A stretch of DNA of 29,753 nt, taken from the IMG/VR virus record IMGVR_UViG_3300036945_000407, positions 1 to 29,753 of that record. One strand, given 5' to 3'. Shown here one piece after another: positions 1 to 5,207 of the stretch. Numbering within the stretch: the first letter of the stretch is position 1; each line of letters opens with the position of its first letter. Under the pieces are notes generated by a model that was given only the letters and a program-made list of their open reading frames with translations, ran no database searches and was not told the origin of the DNA. The translations under genes were made by a program, and so were the position numbers. The DNA is from a virus.

Positions 1-139
1 AACATACACCACTGGTCAACCTCATTTTTGCTTTCCATTGATATTGATTTTCTTTCTCCCAGATTGTTAGGCAATATAAAATTTGTCCAGTATAAATGTA
101 TGCCTCTTTTTTGGGCCGGAATTAAAGGTGTGTAAAATG
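1..139. repeat. terminal direct repeat, left copy
   Basis: These 139 bases recur at 29615-29753 with one difference (A at 100, C at 29714). The reading frame of the methyltransferase continues correctly through the overlap, so this is a circular-assembly overlap or a true terminal redundancy rather than a dispersed repeat. The unit length is about 29,614 bp. Confidence 0.97.
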
Positions 140-491
140 GGATGACATTTTCAACTACATATTTTCCATTAAAATAATGTTTTAGAAATATGATTTCCTC
201 GTAAAGTTTAAGATCTGGAAAGACTGGCTTGTGATTGCTTGTTTCACTTTTTCTTGCACCAAATGCGGCTCTTGAATGTGATGGGCAAGGTGGCGAACTC
301 CATATGAAATCAAATTCACGATAATGGTCAAGCAAATATTGATGAGCATCTGCAACAATGACTGTGTCGTTTGGGAATCTTTCTTGATACATTTTAGCCA
401 AATATGGGTCTAATTCAATTGCAGTAACATCACAATCTGTCCATTTGTATCTATTGCCTCCAAGACAAGCATATAAATTTAATACTTTCAT
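1..491 (-). CDS. DNA cytosine-5 methyltransferase, N-terminal part (cut by the window end)
   Basis: Transfers a methyl group from SAM to C5 of cytosine in DNA. The ATG is at 491-489 and the frame is open to base 1. Through the terminal overlap it continues at 29614 and stops at 29464, giving 213 residues. Visible motifs are an N-terminal SAM-binding start (MKVLNLYACLGGN), motif IV with the catalytic Cys (SSPPCPSHSR, Cys69), motif VI (ENV, 114-116) and motif VIII (QKRG, 127-130). It is short for the family, with little room for a large target-recognition domain; compact phage enzymes of this kind are known. No restriction partner is present, so it is probably a solitary enzyme protecting phage DNA. 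Residue 131 is Ile here and Arg in the right copy. It follows the SSB-like gene and a GC-rich hairpin and has a CACTAAAAC leader at 498-510. Confidence 0.9.
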   Translation of the reverse strand, partial: MKVLNLYACLGGNRYKWTDCDVTAIELDPYLAKMYQERFPNDTVIVADAHQYLLDHYREFDFIWSSPPCPSHSRAAFGARKSETSNHKPVFPDLKLYEEIIFLKHYFNGKYVVENVIPFYTPLIPAQKRGIHLYWTNFILPNNLGERKSISMESKNEVDQWCM

Positions 492-510
492 AATTTAGTT
501 TTAGTGAATT

Positions 511-533
511 AAAGGCCGGATTTTACACCGGCC
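511..533 (-). terminator. GC-rich hairpin before the methyltransferase gene (attenuator, terminator or operator)
   Basis: GGCCGG at 514-519 and CCGGCC at 528-533 form a perfect 6-bp GC stem with an 8-base loop. Read on the minus strand the stem is followed by only three Ts, so it may be a leaky terminator that lowers methyltransferase expression. The arms contain two of the only three distinct GGCC tetranucleotides seen in the genome, so it could also be a methylation-sensitive operator. Confidence 0.55.
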
Positions 534-541
534 CATTATAT

Positions 542-886
542 TTAAAATGGTAATCCATCATCTTGCAATTCAACTATATTTACTTCCTCACGATCTGGCA
601 TCTGTTGTTGAGCAGTTAATGATGATTCTGCCTTGTCAATTTTCCAGCCATTTATGTTGGCAAAGTATCGACCCTTCCATTCAGCACCTCTTAAATTGAT
701 TCCTATTTTGACAAAGTCACCAATAGTAAAATTGTTTAGTAGCGATGTTTTGTCTTGTGTGAATTCAACTGGGATTGTCTGTGGGTATTGTTCGTCTGTC
801 TGGACAACCACTAATCTTTTTTTGAATTCTTTTGTTCCGACTGATTCTGTTTCGTTTAATACGATGATTTTTCCTTGTACTTCCAT
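542..886 (-). CDS. DUF3127-type single-stranded DNA-binding protein
   Basis: A 114-residue protein resembling the DUF3127 family, OB-fold-like proteins common in Bacteroidetes phages that are thought to replace SSB. The core has alternating beta-type segments (KIIVLNET near 6-13, KRLVVVQT near 23-30, GDFVKIGINLRG near 56-67, and WKGRYFANINGWKI near 70-83). It ends in DDGLPF, an acidic tip like the SSB C-terminal peptide that recruits replication and repair proteins. It sits just downstream of the ERF annealing protein, a pairing typical of phage recombination modules. The start ATG lies one base past the ERF stop. Assignment rests on general resemblance plus the C-terminal tip. Confidence 0.8.
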   Translation of the reverse strand: MEVQGKIIVLNETESVGTKEFKKRLVVVQTDEQYPQTIPVEFTQDKTSLLNNFTIGDFVKIGINLRGAEWKGRYFANINGWKIDKAESSLTAQQQMPDREEVNIVELQDDGLPF

Positions 887-887
887 T

Positions 888-1469
888 TTACTTTTTTGTT
901 AGTGCCTCTTTTACAGATGCAGATAGTTGATATTTAGTTTCGATAGTTGATAATTCACCACCACCAGCAAGATAGTCAATTGCTTTTTTGTAAGCATCTG
1001 TTCCCTCAACCAAGAATGGTTTTGTTTTTGGCTCATTTGAGTGATTGTTTGTTGCATCTGCATCCGCAGTATCGTCAATCAATAAAAGGTTGCCTAATGC
1101 GTATTTCTTTGCGTATGATGATGCAGAACCATATCGTTGTGGCATTGCCATTCCTTTCTGTTCCAAGTCAATTCCGACTACTGATTGACAATCAATGCTG
1201 GTTAAACTATCGCAATCAAATATCGTAGCAACTGATGCCATTATAGGAGGATTTGCATTGATTAAAGTCTCATTTATTGTGAAATAAACATTGTATTTTT
1301 TGTTCATTGGTTTGAGTGCCTCCAGAATATCCTCTGCACTTCTGAATTTGTAATTACCAAATTTATTAAACTTGGATTTTTCTGCTTTAAATTCGATTTG
1401 AATTCTGCTTAACTTTTCCGATAGATGCATCGGTGTTGGCTCATTGATTGCCATAATTGTTTTGCTCAT
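888..1469 (-). CDS. erf: ERF-family single-strand annealing recombinase
   Basis: 193 residues. ERF proteins anneal complementary single strands in phage recombination and in genome circularisation or repair. The family pattern is clear: a helical start, then NKFGNYKFRSAEDILEALKP (about residues 36-55), a beta-strand core, and QRYGSASSYAKKYALGNLL (about 111-129) followed by the acidic IDDTADADA. The region after about residue 145 is a linker plus a short helical tail that probably contacts partners. It is co-transcribed with the SSB-like gene, with a coiled-coil protein immediately upstream (1472-1687). A NinG-like junction nuclease is encoded close by, so the phage carries annealing and resolution functions together. 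Confidence 0.88.
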   Translation of the reverse strand: MSKTIMAINEPTPMHLSEKLSRIQIEFKAEKSKFNKFGNYKFRSAEDILEALKPMNKKYNVYFTINETLINANPPIMASVATIFDCDSLTSIDCQSVVGIDLEQKGMAMPQRYGSASSYAKKYALGNLLLIDDTADADATNNHSNEPKTKPFLVEGTDAYKKAIDYLAGGGELSTIETKYQLSASVKEALTKK

Positions 1470-1471
1470 TT

Positions 1472-1687
1472 TTAAGATTTTTTAAGTGTGTAATTAAAAT
1501 TATTCATAAATTGATAGTAATGTGCCATTCCATTTGAAACAACCTCTGCATCGATAACCTCGATGTTCATCGTTAGTCTTTCATTCTCGTCCATTAGTCT
1601 TGAATTCTCAATTCTTAATGCCTCATTTGACTGGCTTAAATAGTTTACCAGTTCCTTTGTACTCCAGTTTTCATTTTGTCTGCTCAT
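1472..1687 (-). CDS. small coiled-coil protein of unknown function
   Basis: 71 residues. The middle (about 17-45, EALRIENSRLMDENERL and onward) is a strongly charged heptad-like helix suggesting a coiled coil. No enzymatic motif is seen. It lies between a promoter-proximal micropeptide and erf, with stop and next start two bases apart, and has a good CACTAAAACAAAA leader at 1697-1710. It may be an accessory to the recombination operon; this is inferred from position only. Confidence 0.7.
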   Translation of the reverse strand: MSRQNENWSTKELVNYLSQSNEALRIENSRLMDENERLTMNIEVIDAEVVSNGMAHYYQFMNNFNYTLKKS

Positions 1688-1706
1688 TTTGTTTTTGTTT
1701 TAGTGA

Positions 1707-1784
1707 TTAAATATTGATTAAAGTTCGAATGATAAAATAGGATGCTATGATAAGACCTATTTTGATTTGTGTTTTTGCTTTCAT
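1707..1784 (-). CDS. 25-residue single-membrane-segment micropeptide
   Basis: First reading frame after the promoter at 1812-1842. ATG at 1784-1782, TAA at 1709-1707. Residues 1-8 are basic and polar (MKAKTQIK), followed by about 12 hydrophobic residues (IGLIIASYFIIR) and a short tail, a positive-in membrane peptide pattern. It has the same CACTAAAAC leader as longer genes (1791-1805), which is the main argument that it is translated. Function unknown. It might instead be a leader peptide for the operon. Confidence 0.45.
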   Translation of the reverse strand: MKAKTQIKIGLIIASYFIIRTLINI

Positions 1785-1790
1785 TTTAGT

Positions 1791-1805
1791 GTTTTAGTGA
1801 TTAAT
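1791..1805 (-). promoter_or_regulatory. CACTAAAAC leader motif, best-placed copy
   Basis: On the minus strand this reads ATTAATCACTAAAAC. It begins about seven bases after the -7 box at 1812-1819, near the expected transcription start, and lies just before the ATG at 1784. About ten other minus-strand starts have the same motif. Confidence 0.6.
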
Positions 1806-1811
1806 ATTTGA

Positions 1812-1842
1812 CAAAGATATAAACATTTTTTTAATATCAAAA
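1812..1842 (-). promoter_or_regulatory. Bacteroidetes-type promoter for the recombination and replication operon
   Basis: Minus-strand -7 box TATCTTTG (1819-1812), a perfect TAnnTTTG, with TTTTG (1842-1838) as the -33 element 18 bases upstream. This fits the TTG-N17..23-TAnnTTTG consensus known for Flavobacterium. It sits between a terminator and the first gene of the operon. Predicted start of transcription is near 1805. Confidence 0.75.
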
Positions 1843-1861
1843 TAAAAAGTAAATTATTTTT

Positions 1862-1895
1862 AAAAAAAAATTCCCCACCATTACTGATGAGGAAT
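1862..1895 (-). terminator. strong Rho-independent terminator after ninG
   Basis: Ten-pair stem (1870-1879 with 1886-1895, two G-U pairs in the minus-strand RNA), six-base loop, then an uninterrupted T tract on the minus strand (1870-1862). It ends the ninG operon just before the promoter at 1812-1842. Confidence 0.85.
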
Positions 1896-1937
1896 CCAAG
1901 TTCACTAAAACTTAACCAATTATGAAACTATTAATCA

Positions 1938-2501
1938 TTACAAAGATAGTTTATTTATTTCTTTTATTTTAATATCATACTGTATTTTTTTTGCAATTAG
2001 TTCCTCCTTTGTGAATTTATGGTTTCTCTTTTCGTTGCTTTCGCTTTCTAACTTGTCAACAAATTCAATTCCATATCTTGAAATAAGACCGGATCTATAT
2101 TGTAATTCATTACCATTCAAAAAACGATTGCATTTTCTGCATTGTTTGTGACAATTTCTCTCATCGAATATCAATCCAGAAAATAATTCGGCTTTAAAGT
2201 AATGACCACCGTCAAACAAATCTGTTTCTTTCACACCACAACTGATGCAAGGTTGTTTATCGTCACGCATTCTAACCCACTTTTGAAAAGATTTCTTTGC
2301 ATATGCCTCATATTGTCCCAAAGTTTTTAAATTGTCTCTTAAAATGGCTTTTTCTGCTTTCCATTCTTTTGCCTCTTTCTCTTTTTGTTTGTCTTTTGAA
2401 AGTTGGATGGCACACTTATAATCACAAGTTTGCTGATTGAATCTCTCCAGTACAAACTTTTGTGTGCAGACCTTACATTTTTTTAGTTTAATTTCTTTCA
2501 T
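1938..2501 (-). CDS. ninG: NinG/Rap-like recombination nuclease
   Basis: 187 residues matching the lambda NinG (Rap) family, a structure-specific endonuclease that acts on recombination branch points and promotes phage crossover. An N-terminal zinc finger has C9-C12 and C26-C30. A lysine- and glutamate-rich helix spans about 35-60. The C-terminal HNH-like module has C85-C88 (CISCG), GGHYF with H100, then H118, C121, C124 and N130 (CHKQCRKCNRFLNG). A helical tail follows. It is the last gene of a three-gene set (2885, 2703, 2501) with overlapping ends, followed by a strong terminator. It complements the ERF and SSB-like proteins of the next operon. A free-standing homing HNH nuclease is less likely because the whole NinG layout is present. 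Confidence 0.87.
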   Translation of the reverse strand: MKEIKLKKCKVCTQKFVLERFNQQTCDYKCAIQLSKDKQKEKEAKEWKAEKAILRDNLKTLGQYEAYAKKSFQKWVRMRDDKQPCISCGVKETDLFDGGHYFKAELFSGLIFDERNCHKQCRKCNRFLNGNELQYRSGLISRYGIEFVDKLESESNEKRNHKFTKEELIAKKIQYDIKIKEINKLSL

Positions 2502-2703
2502 CTGACATATGTGGGTTTGGAATTAATCCGATGTAATCATTTTTTAATAATTCATAATAGTAAATCGGAATCCCTTTGTATTCGTGAATTCCATTGTTCC
2601 ATAATTGGGAACAACAAAAAGCATATTTATCCAAACTATATTTAGCACCTTGCTTTACTAATATTTTATCCAATTGCTTTATAAATTCTTTGTTATCTTT
2701 CAT
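2488..2703 (-). CDS. small hypothetical protein
   Basis: 71 residues, unrecognised. Lysine-rich N-terminal helix, a pair of cysteines (FCCSQ near 29-33) and a tyrosine-rich centre (IPIYYYELL). Its ATG overlaps the stop of the upstream gene (ATGA) and its end overlaps the ninG start by 14 bases, so translation is probably coupled across the trio. Being sandwiched with ninG suggests a DNA-metabolism accessory, an inference from context. Confidence 0.65.
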   Translation of the reverse strand: MKDNKEFIKQLDKILVKQGAKYSLDKYAFCCSQLWNNGIHEYKGIPIYYYELLKNDYIGLIPNPHMSDERN

Positions 2704-2885
2704 TTTAATTCAGATTTTAATTTTTCCAAATACAAACAGAAATCCATTGCCTCTTGTTGTGCGTGATTTATCCATTCTAATGCACTCAAATCATCTCTGT
2801 CTAATGTAACACCGTATTTTTTAATACCTACTTCAGAACGTTCTAAAAATTGATTTATTAAACTTTCAACAATACTATCTTTCAT
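2700..2885 (-). CDS. small helical protein, possibly MazG-related
   Basis: 61 residues. The segment from RSEVGIKKYGVTLDRDDLSA through EWINHAQQEAMDFCLYLEKL is a pattern I know from many phage proteins of 60-100 residues. The E-x(2-4)-E-x3-D arrangement in the last helix recalls all-alpha NTP pyrophosphohydrolases of the MazG group, but the protein is too short for a complete fold unless it oligomerises, and activity is not shown. It is the first gene after the 440-bp island. No clear TAnnTTTG promoter lies directly upstream, so it may be transcribed from within or across the island. Confidence 0.65.
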   Translation of the reverse strand: MKDSIVESLINQFLERSEVGIKKYGVTLDRDDLSALEWINHAQQEAMDFCLYLEKLKSELK

Positions 2886-2909
2886 ATACTTATTTATTAC
2901 TATATTATT

Positions 2910-3035
2910 ATTCTACTTTGAAGATTAGAGTTGGTGAGTAAGCAGAGGAAGCCTAATGGAAAGACTGTTTTCACGTCAATCCAGAAATGATAATTTTTCA
3001 ATCATTCCTTTCTTTCTCTGCTTGATTCTACTTTG
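2910..3035. ncRNA. candidate three-way-junction RNA flanked by 11-bp direct repeats
   Basis: A closing stem pairs 2940-2950 with 3013-3023 (11 pairs in a plus-strand RNA including one G-U; 8 perfect pairs on either strand). Inside are two hairpins: 2957-2965 with 2975-2983 (4 pairs, 2x2 internal loop, 3 pairs) and 2983-2991 with 3001-3009. The element is bracketed by direct repeats ATTCTACTTTG at 2910-2920 and 3025-3035. The strand transcribed is uncertain. It does not match tRNA, tmRNA or RNase P features that I can recognise. Confidence 0.4.
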
Positions 3036-3162
3036 TGAGACCATCGTAGTTTCGTTTCGCAGTTGTACCAATAGAAGCCCATTTTAGTACTTTAAACACA
3101 AGCCAAATTGTTGTATTGCCCTCTTAAATTCTCGTGTCGATTGCTTTATAGGTAAAACAAGA

Positions 3163-3254
3163 AACCCTTAATCAAAGAGGCTGAACAATCTTTGTTAAGG
3201 GTTATATTTCGACATTCAAAATGGCTAACCTATTTCATCAATAGGTGTTCAGCC
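3163..3254. ncRNA. candidate pseudoknotted RNA element
   Basis: A long hairpin pairs 3163-3171 with 3195-3203 (9 bp) and 3173-3178 with 3089+100 to 3194 (that is 3189-3194; 6 bp), with one bulged base. Its 10-base loop contains GGCTGAAC (3179-3186), perfectly complementary to GTTCAGCC at 3247-3254. That second segment flanks another hairpin (3228-3234 with 3240-3246, 5-base loop) and can alternatively close it through GGCT 3223-3226 with AGCC 3251-3254. The 8-bp loop-to-flank match predicts a pseudoknot or a two-state switch. Both strands can form it. Confidence 0.45.
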
Positions 3255-3291
3255 AAATTGATATGCCAAAATTAAATAGTATTATTAGAAT

Positions 3292-3315
3292 AAAAAAACT
3301 ATTTCTGAATTAGTT
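3292..3315 (-). terminator. weak terminator after the metallophosphoesterase gene
   Basis: AT-only 5-pair stem (3297-3301 with 3311-3315), 9-base loop, followed on the minus strand by a seven-T run. It sits just past the end of the long late operon, but the stem is weak. Confidence 0.4.
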
Positions 3316-3325
3316 ATTTAAAATT

Positions 3326-4171
3326 TTATAATAACATTGGAATGACCATTGGCAATGTACCTTTGTTGAGCAATACGCCACAACCTATTGCTGGTTTTTT
3401 AAAGTTCTTTCCGTATTCCATTGCATACGTTTTATGGTCTATTCCACAACCAACTTGCATTCCAAAGATTCGAAAGTTCTTTCCAACAATATACTCAACG
3501 TAAAAGTCTGAATGCAAATGACCTTGAATCTGGCTCTGTAATTCTTTTTTCATTTTGGCTCTTGCAGTTCCTCCCTCACCGTGATTGATATTGATGTCAA
3601 ATATTTCCACATTTTCAACGAAATTCCAATTCGGTGTACCAAGAACATCCTTGTATTCTTTTATCCAACGCTTTGAAACACCTCCAGAGAATGCTTTTCT
3701 ATAAACCAACCTATCGTGATTTCCAATTATAACATCTGCCTCTGGGAATACTTTGTAATATTTTTGGATTTCATTTATAGCCAAGTCTAATTCGTCACCA
3801 GCACTCAAACCATCTGGGTCACTTTCGTGATATGACGAGAAATGATTGTCAACCAAATCCCCAATAAAGATAACCCGACCACATTTGAACTTCTCTTGCT
3901 GAATTCTACAAAATAAAAGATATTCTTTCAGATTGAATGGTGTATGCAAATCGCCTATTATAAGCACGTTGTTTGCATCGCCATCCAAATAAGGTGTTAT
4001 GACATCATCCAAGTCATTTTCGTGCTTTAATCGACTGATATGCTTTCGAAGACTTTCAATGTCTATTGCATCATAATCATCTGAAATAAGTCTTGCAATT
4101 TTGGTTGGTGAATTATGATTTCCAAAATGCTTAACTATGTCGAACTTTAAAAAATCATATTTGCCAGACAT
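3326..4171 (-). CDS. calcineurin-like metallophosphoesterase
   Basis: 281 residues. All metal-binding motifs of the family are present in order: GDLH (D74, H76), GD (105), GNHD (150-153), NHGEG (H197) and GHLH (217-220). The enzyme should be a two-metal phosphatase or nuclease. About 60 residues precede the catalytic domain and include an HTH-like stretch (SPTKIARLI and ESLRKHISRLK), which could bind DNA or a partner. Phage relatives include lambda-type protein phosphatase and SbcD/Mre11-like nucleases; the substrate cannot be told from sequence. It lies at the end of the lysis cluster, abutting the gene at 4172, and is followed by a weak terminator and the structured island. Confidence 0.88.
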   Translation of the reverse strand: MSGKYDFLKFDIVKHFGNHNSPTKIARLISDDYDAIDIESLRKHISRLKHENDLDDVITPYLDGDANNVLIIGDLHTPFNLKEYLLFCRIQQEKFKCGRVIFIGDLVDNHFSSYHESDPDGLSAGDELDLAINEIQKYYKVFPEADVIIGNHDRLVYRKAFSGGVSKRWIKEYKDVLGTPNWNFVENVEIFDININHGEGGTARAKMKKELQSQIQGHLHSDFYVEYIVGKNFRIFGMQVGCGIDHKTYAMEYGKNFKKPAIGCGVLLNKGTLPMVIPMLL

Positions 4172-4429
4172 TTATTTTGTCAATTTATGAGCAAACATTT
4201 TGATGATTGTCGATGGCTTTAAAAATCGACTGATAAATCTTAATATACGACCAGCATTTGTGGTTGCATTACTGTCCGAGTAAGCAGTTGCTCCAGCATC
4301 TAACAATTCAACAATCGGTGCTGGTATTTTTTCCAAACCTTTTAAATTTGAAGCACTTTCTTTTAAATCATTAATTGAACTCGTTACTGTGTTTAAATCT
4401 GCCATTTTTATTTTATTTAAAATTTTCAT
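4172..4429 (-). CDS. small helical protein in the lysis cluster
   Basis: 85 residues from the first ATG, which overlaps the endolysin end by 17 bases. An internal ATG at 4405 (MADLN) is an equally good start and gives 77 residues. Predicted helical, with a low-complexity Ala/Ser middle and a basic C-terminus (RFISRFLKPSTIIKMFAHKL) that could be amphipathic. Position next to the peptidase suggests a membrane-active or spanin-like lysis accessory, but there is no clear transmembrane segment. Confidence 0.6.
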   Translation of the reverse strand: MKILNKIKMADLNTVTSSINDLKESASNLKGLEKIPAPIVELLDAGATAYSDSNATTNAGRILRFISRFLKPSTIIKMFAHKLTK

Positions 4430-4880
4430 AAACTGTTTTGTTTGATTTGTTTTTTCTTGCTTTTAAAACTTGCCCTCTGTTTTTAGTTGATGAATAGGAA
4501 ACGTGAACCCAAGCCGGATTTTTGTCTGTTCCAAACTCATAAATTAACTGGTCAAATTTTAAATTCTTTTTGATGTACTGAAAAACCTCAAAATTGCTTG
4601 GTTTTCCTTTGTCACCCATATCAATGTCCATTGCTTGACCAGCACAATGCTGACTTGTAATTGAGCCTTTAATGGCATTATTCAATACAAGACCTCTGTA
4701 CATACTGCTCACATAAATTGGTGCGTTAAAATGCTCACGAATAGGCTCAAAAACCTTTTCTGCCAATAGTTTCATATTTTCTACAACTGACTGATTAGGA
4801 TTGTTGTTTACTATTCCTAATTTGTCTGCAGTATCGGAATGGGTACACTCCTCAAATGTTAAATGTTTACTTATTTGCAT
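4413..4880 (-). CDS. endolysin, M15-family D,D-peptidase
   Basis: 155 residues. Zinc ligands of peptidase M15 are visible: H78 and D85 in SQHCAGQAMDID, and H126 in WVHVSYS, with E115 (IYEFG) as a likely catalytic residue. It should cleave cross-links in peptidoglycan stems to lyse the host. There is no signal peptide, so release would depend on a holin; the 55-residue membrane protein encoded immediately upstream (overlap of 14 bases) is the candidate. Whole length is covered by the catalytic domain, with no separate wall-binding module. Confidence 0.88.
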   Translation of the reverse strand: MQISKHLTFEECTHSDTADKLGIVNNNPNQSVVENMKLLAEKVFEPIREHFNAPIYVSSMYRGLVLNNAIKGSITSQHCAGQAMDIDMGDKGKPSNFEVFQYIKKNLKFDQLIYEFGTDKNPAWVHVSYSSTKNRGQVLKARKNKSNKTVYENFK

Positions 4881-5034
4881 CCTCTTTTTTTGTTAAAATT
4901 TTATAAATCATTATTCCCGTATACACTATTGACATTGCCAAAAGCAAAAGTTTCATTGTACTTTCAATGCTCGTGAATGAAAGACCAAAAATCGCCCCAT
5001 TTACTGCATATACTTCTATATTTTTACTGCTCAT
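4867..5034 (-). CDS. small membrane protein, candidate holin
   Basis: 55 residues. One clear membrane helix (about 28-46, KLLLLAMSIVYTGIMIYKI) follows a semi-hydrophobic N-terminal stretch (about 12-22), and the C-terminus is charged (KKEDANK). This layout and the overlap with the endolysin gene make it the best holin candidate. ATG at 5034-5032, TAA at 4869-4867. Sequence alone cannot prove holin function. Confidence 0.65.
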   Translation of the reverse strand: MSSKNIEVYAVNGAIFGLSFTSIESTMKLLLLAMSIVYTGIMIYKILTKKEDANK

Positions 5035-5155
5035 TGCTATTCTGTTTATTTAAGTATTCAAGCATCTTTTGGATGTTTACATCTTTGACCTTATAGATTG
5101 ACGATGTCTTTACCTTTTTAGGCTCTTTTGCTTTGATTTGCTTGTTTATTTTCAT
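5024..5155 (-). CDS. small basic protein before the lysis genes
   Basis: 43 residues, about a quarter lysine, no recognisable domain. It overlaps the candidate holin start by 11 bases, the spacing style of this genome, and has an A-rich leader. It could bind nucleic acid, or be a regulator or head-completion peptide, but nothing decides. Confidence 0.45.
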   Translation of the reverse strand: MKINKQIKAKEPKKVKTSSIYKVKDVNIQKMLEYLNKQNSNEQ

Positions 5156-5207
5156 TGTCTGGTATATTCTTATTTCTTATTCAAAATAATGCCATAAAAA
5201 GCCTTAT

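Larger units (their letters stand above)
2886..3325. other. 440-bp gene-free structured island
   Basis: No frame here has a plausible gene on either strand. The sequence is less AT-rich in patches than other gaps and is full of inverted repeats, described separately at 2910-3035, 3163-3254 and 3292-3315. A TAATTTTG box (minus strand, 3274-3267) matches TAnnTTTG and could start a minus-strand RNA near 3260, but no -33 element is obvious. Candidates are a structured non-coding RNA, a replication origin, or both. Confidence 0.6.

Noticed and set aside
1941-1948. TATCTTTG box (minus strand) inside the end of ninG
   Set aside because: It is within coding sequence and would produce a transcript that meets the terminator at 1862-1895 almost at once.
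2965-2985. tmRNA-like start (minus strand TTCTGGATTGACG)
   Set aside because: The resemblance to the tmRNA 5' end is partial. No T-loop, acceptor stem or tag reading frame is visible nearby.
3060-3120. CRISPR-like or tracr-like repeat (two GTTGTA words 49 bases apart)
   Set aside because: The similarity covers only six bases, there is no repeat-spacer periodicity and no cas gene.
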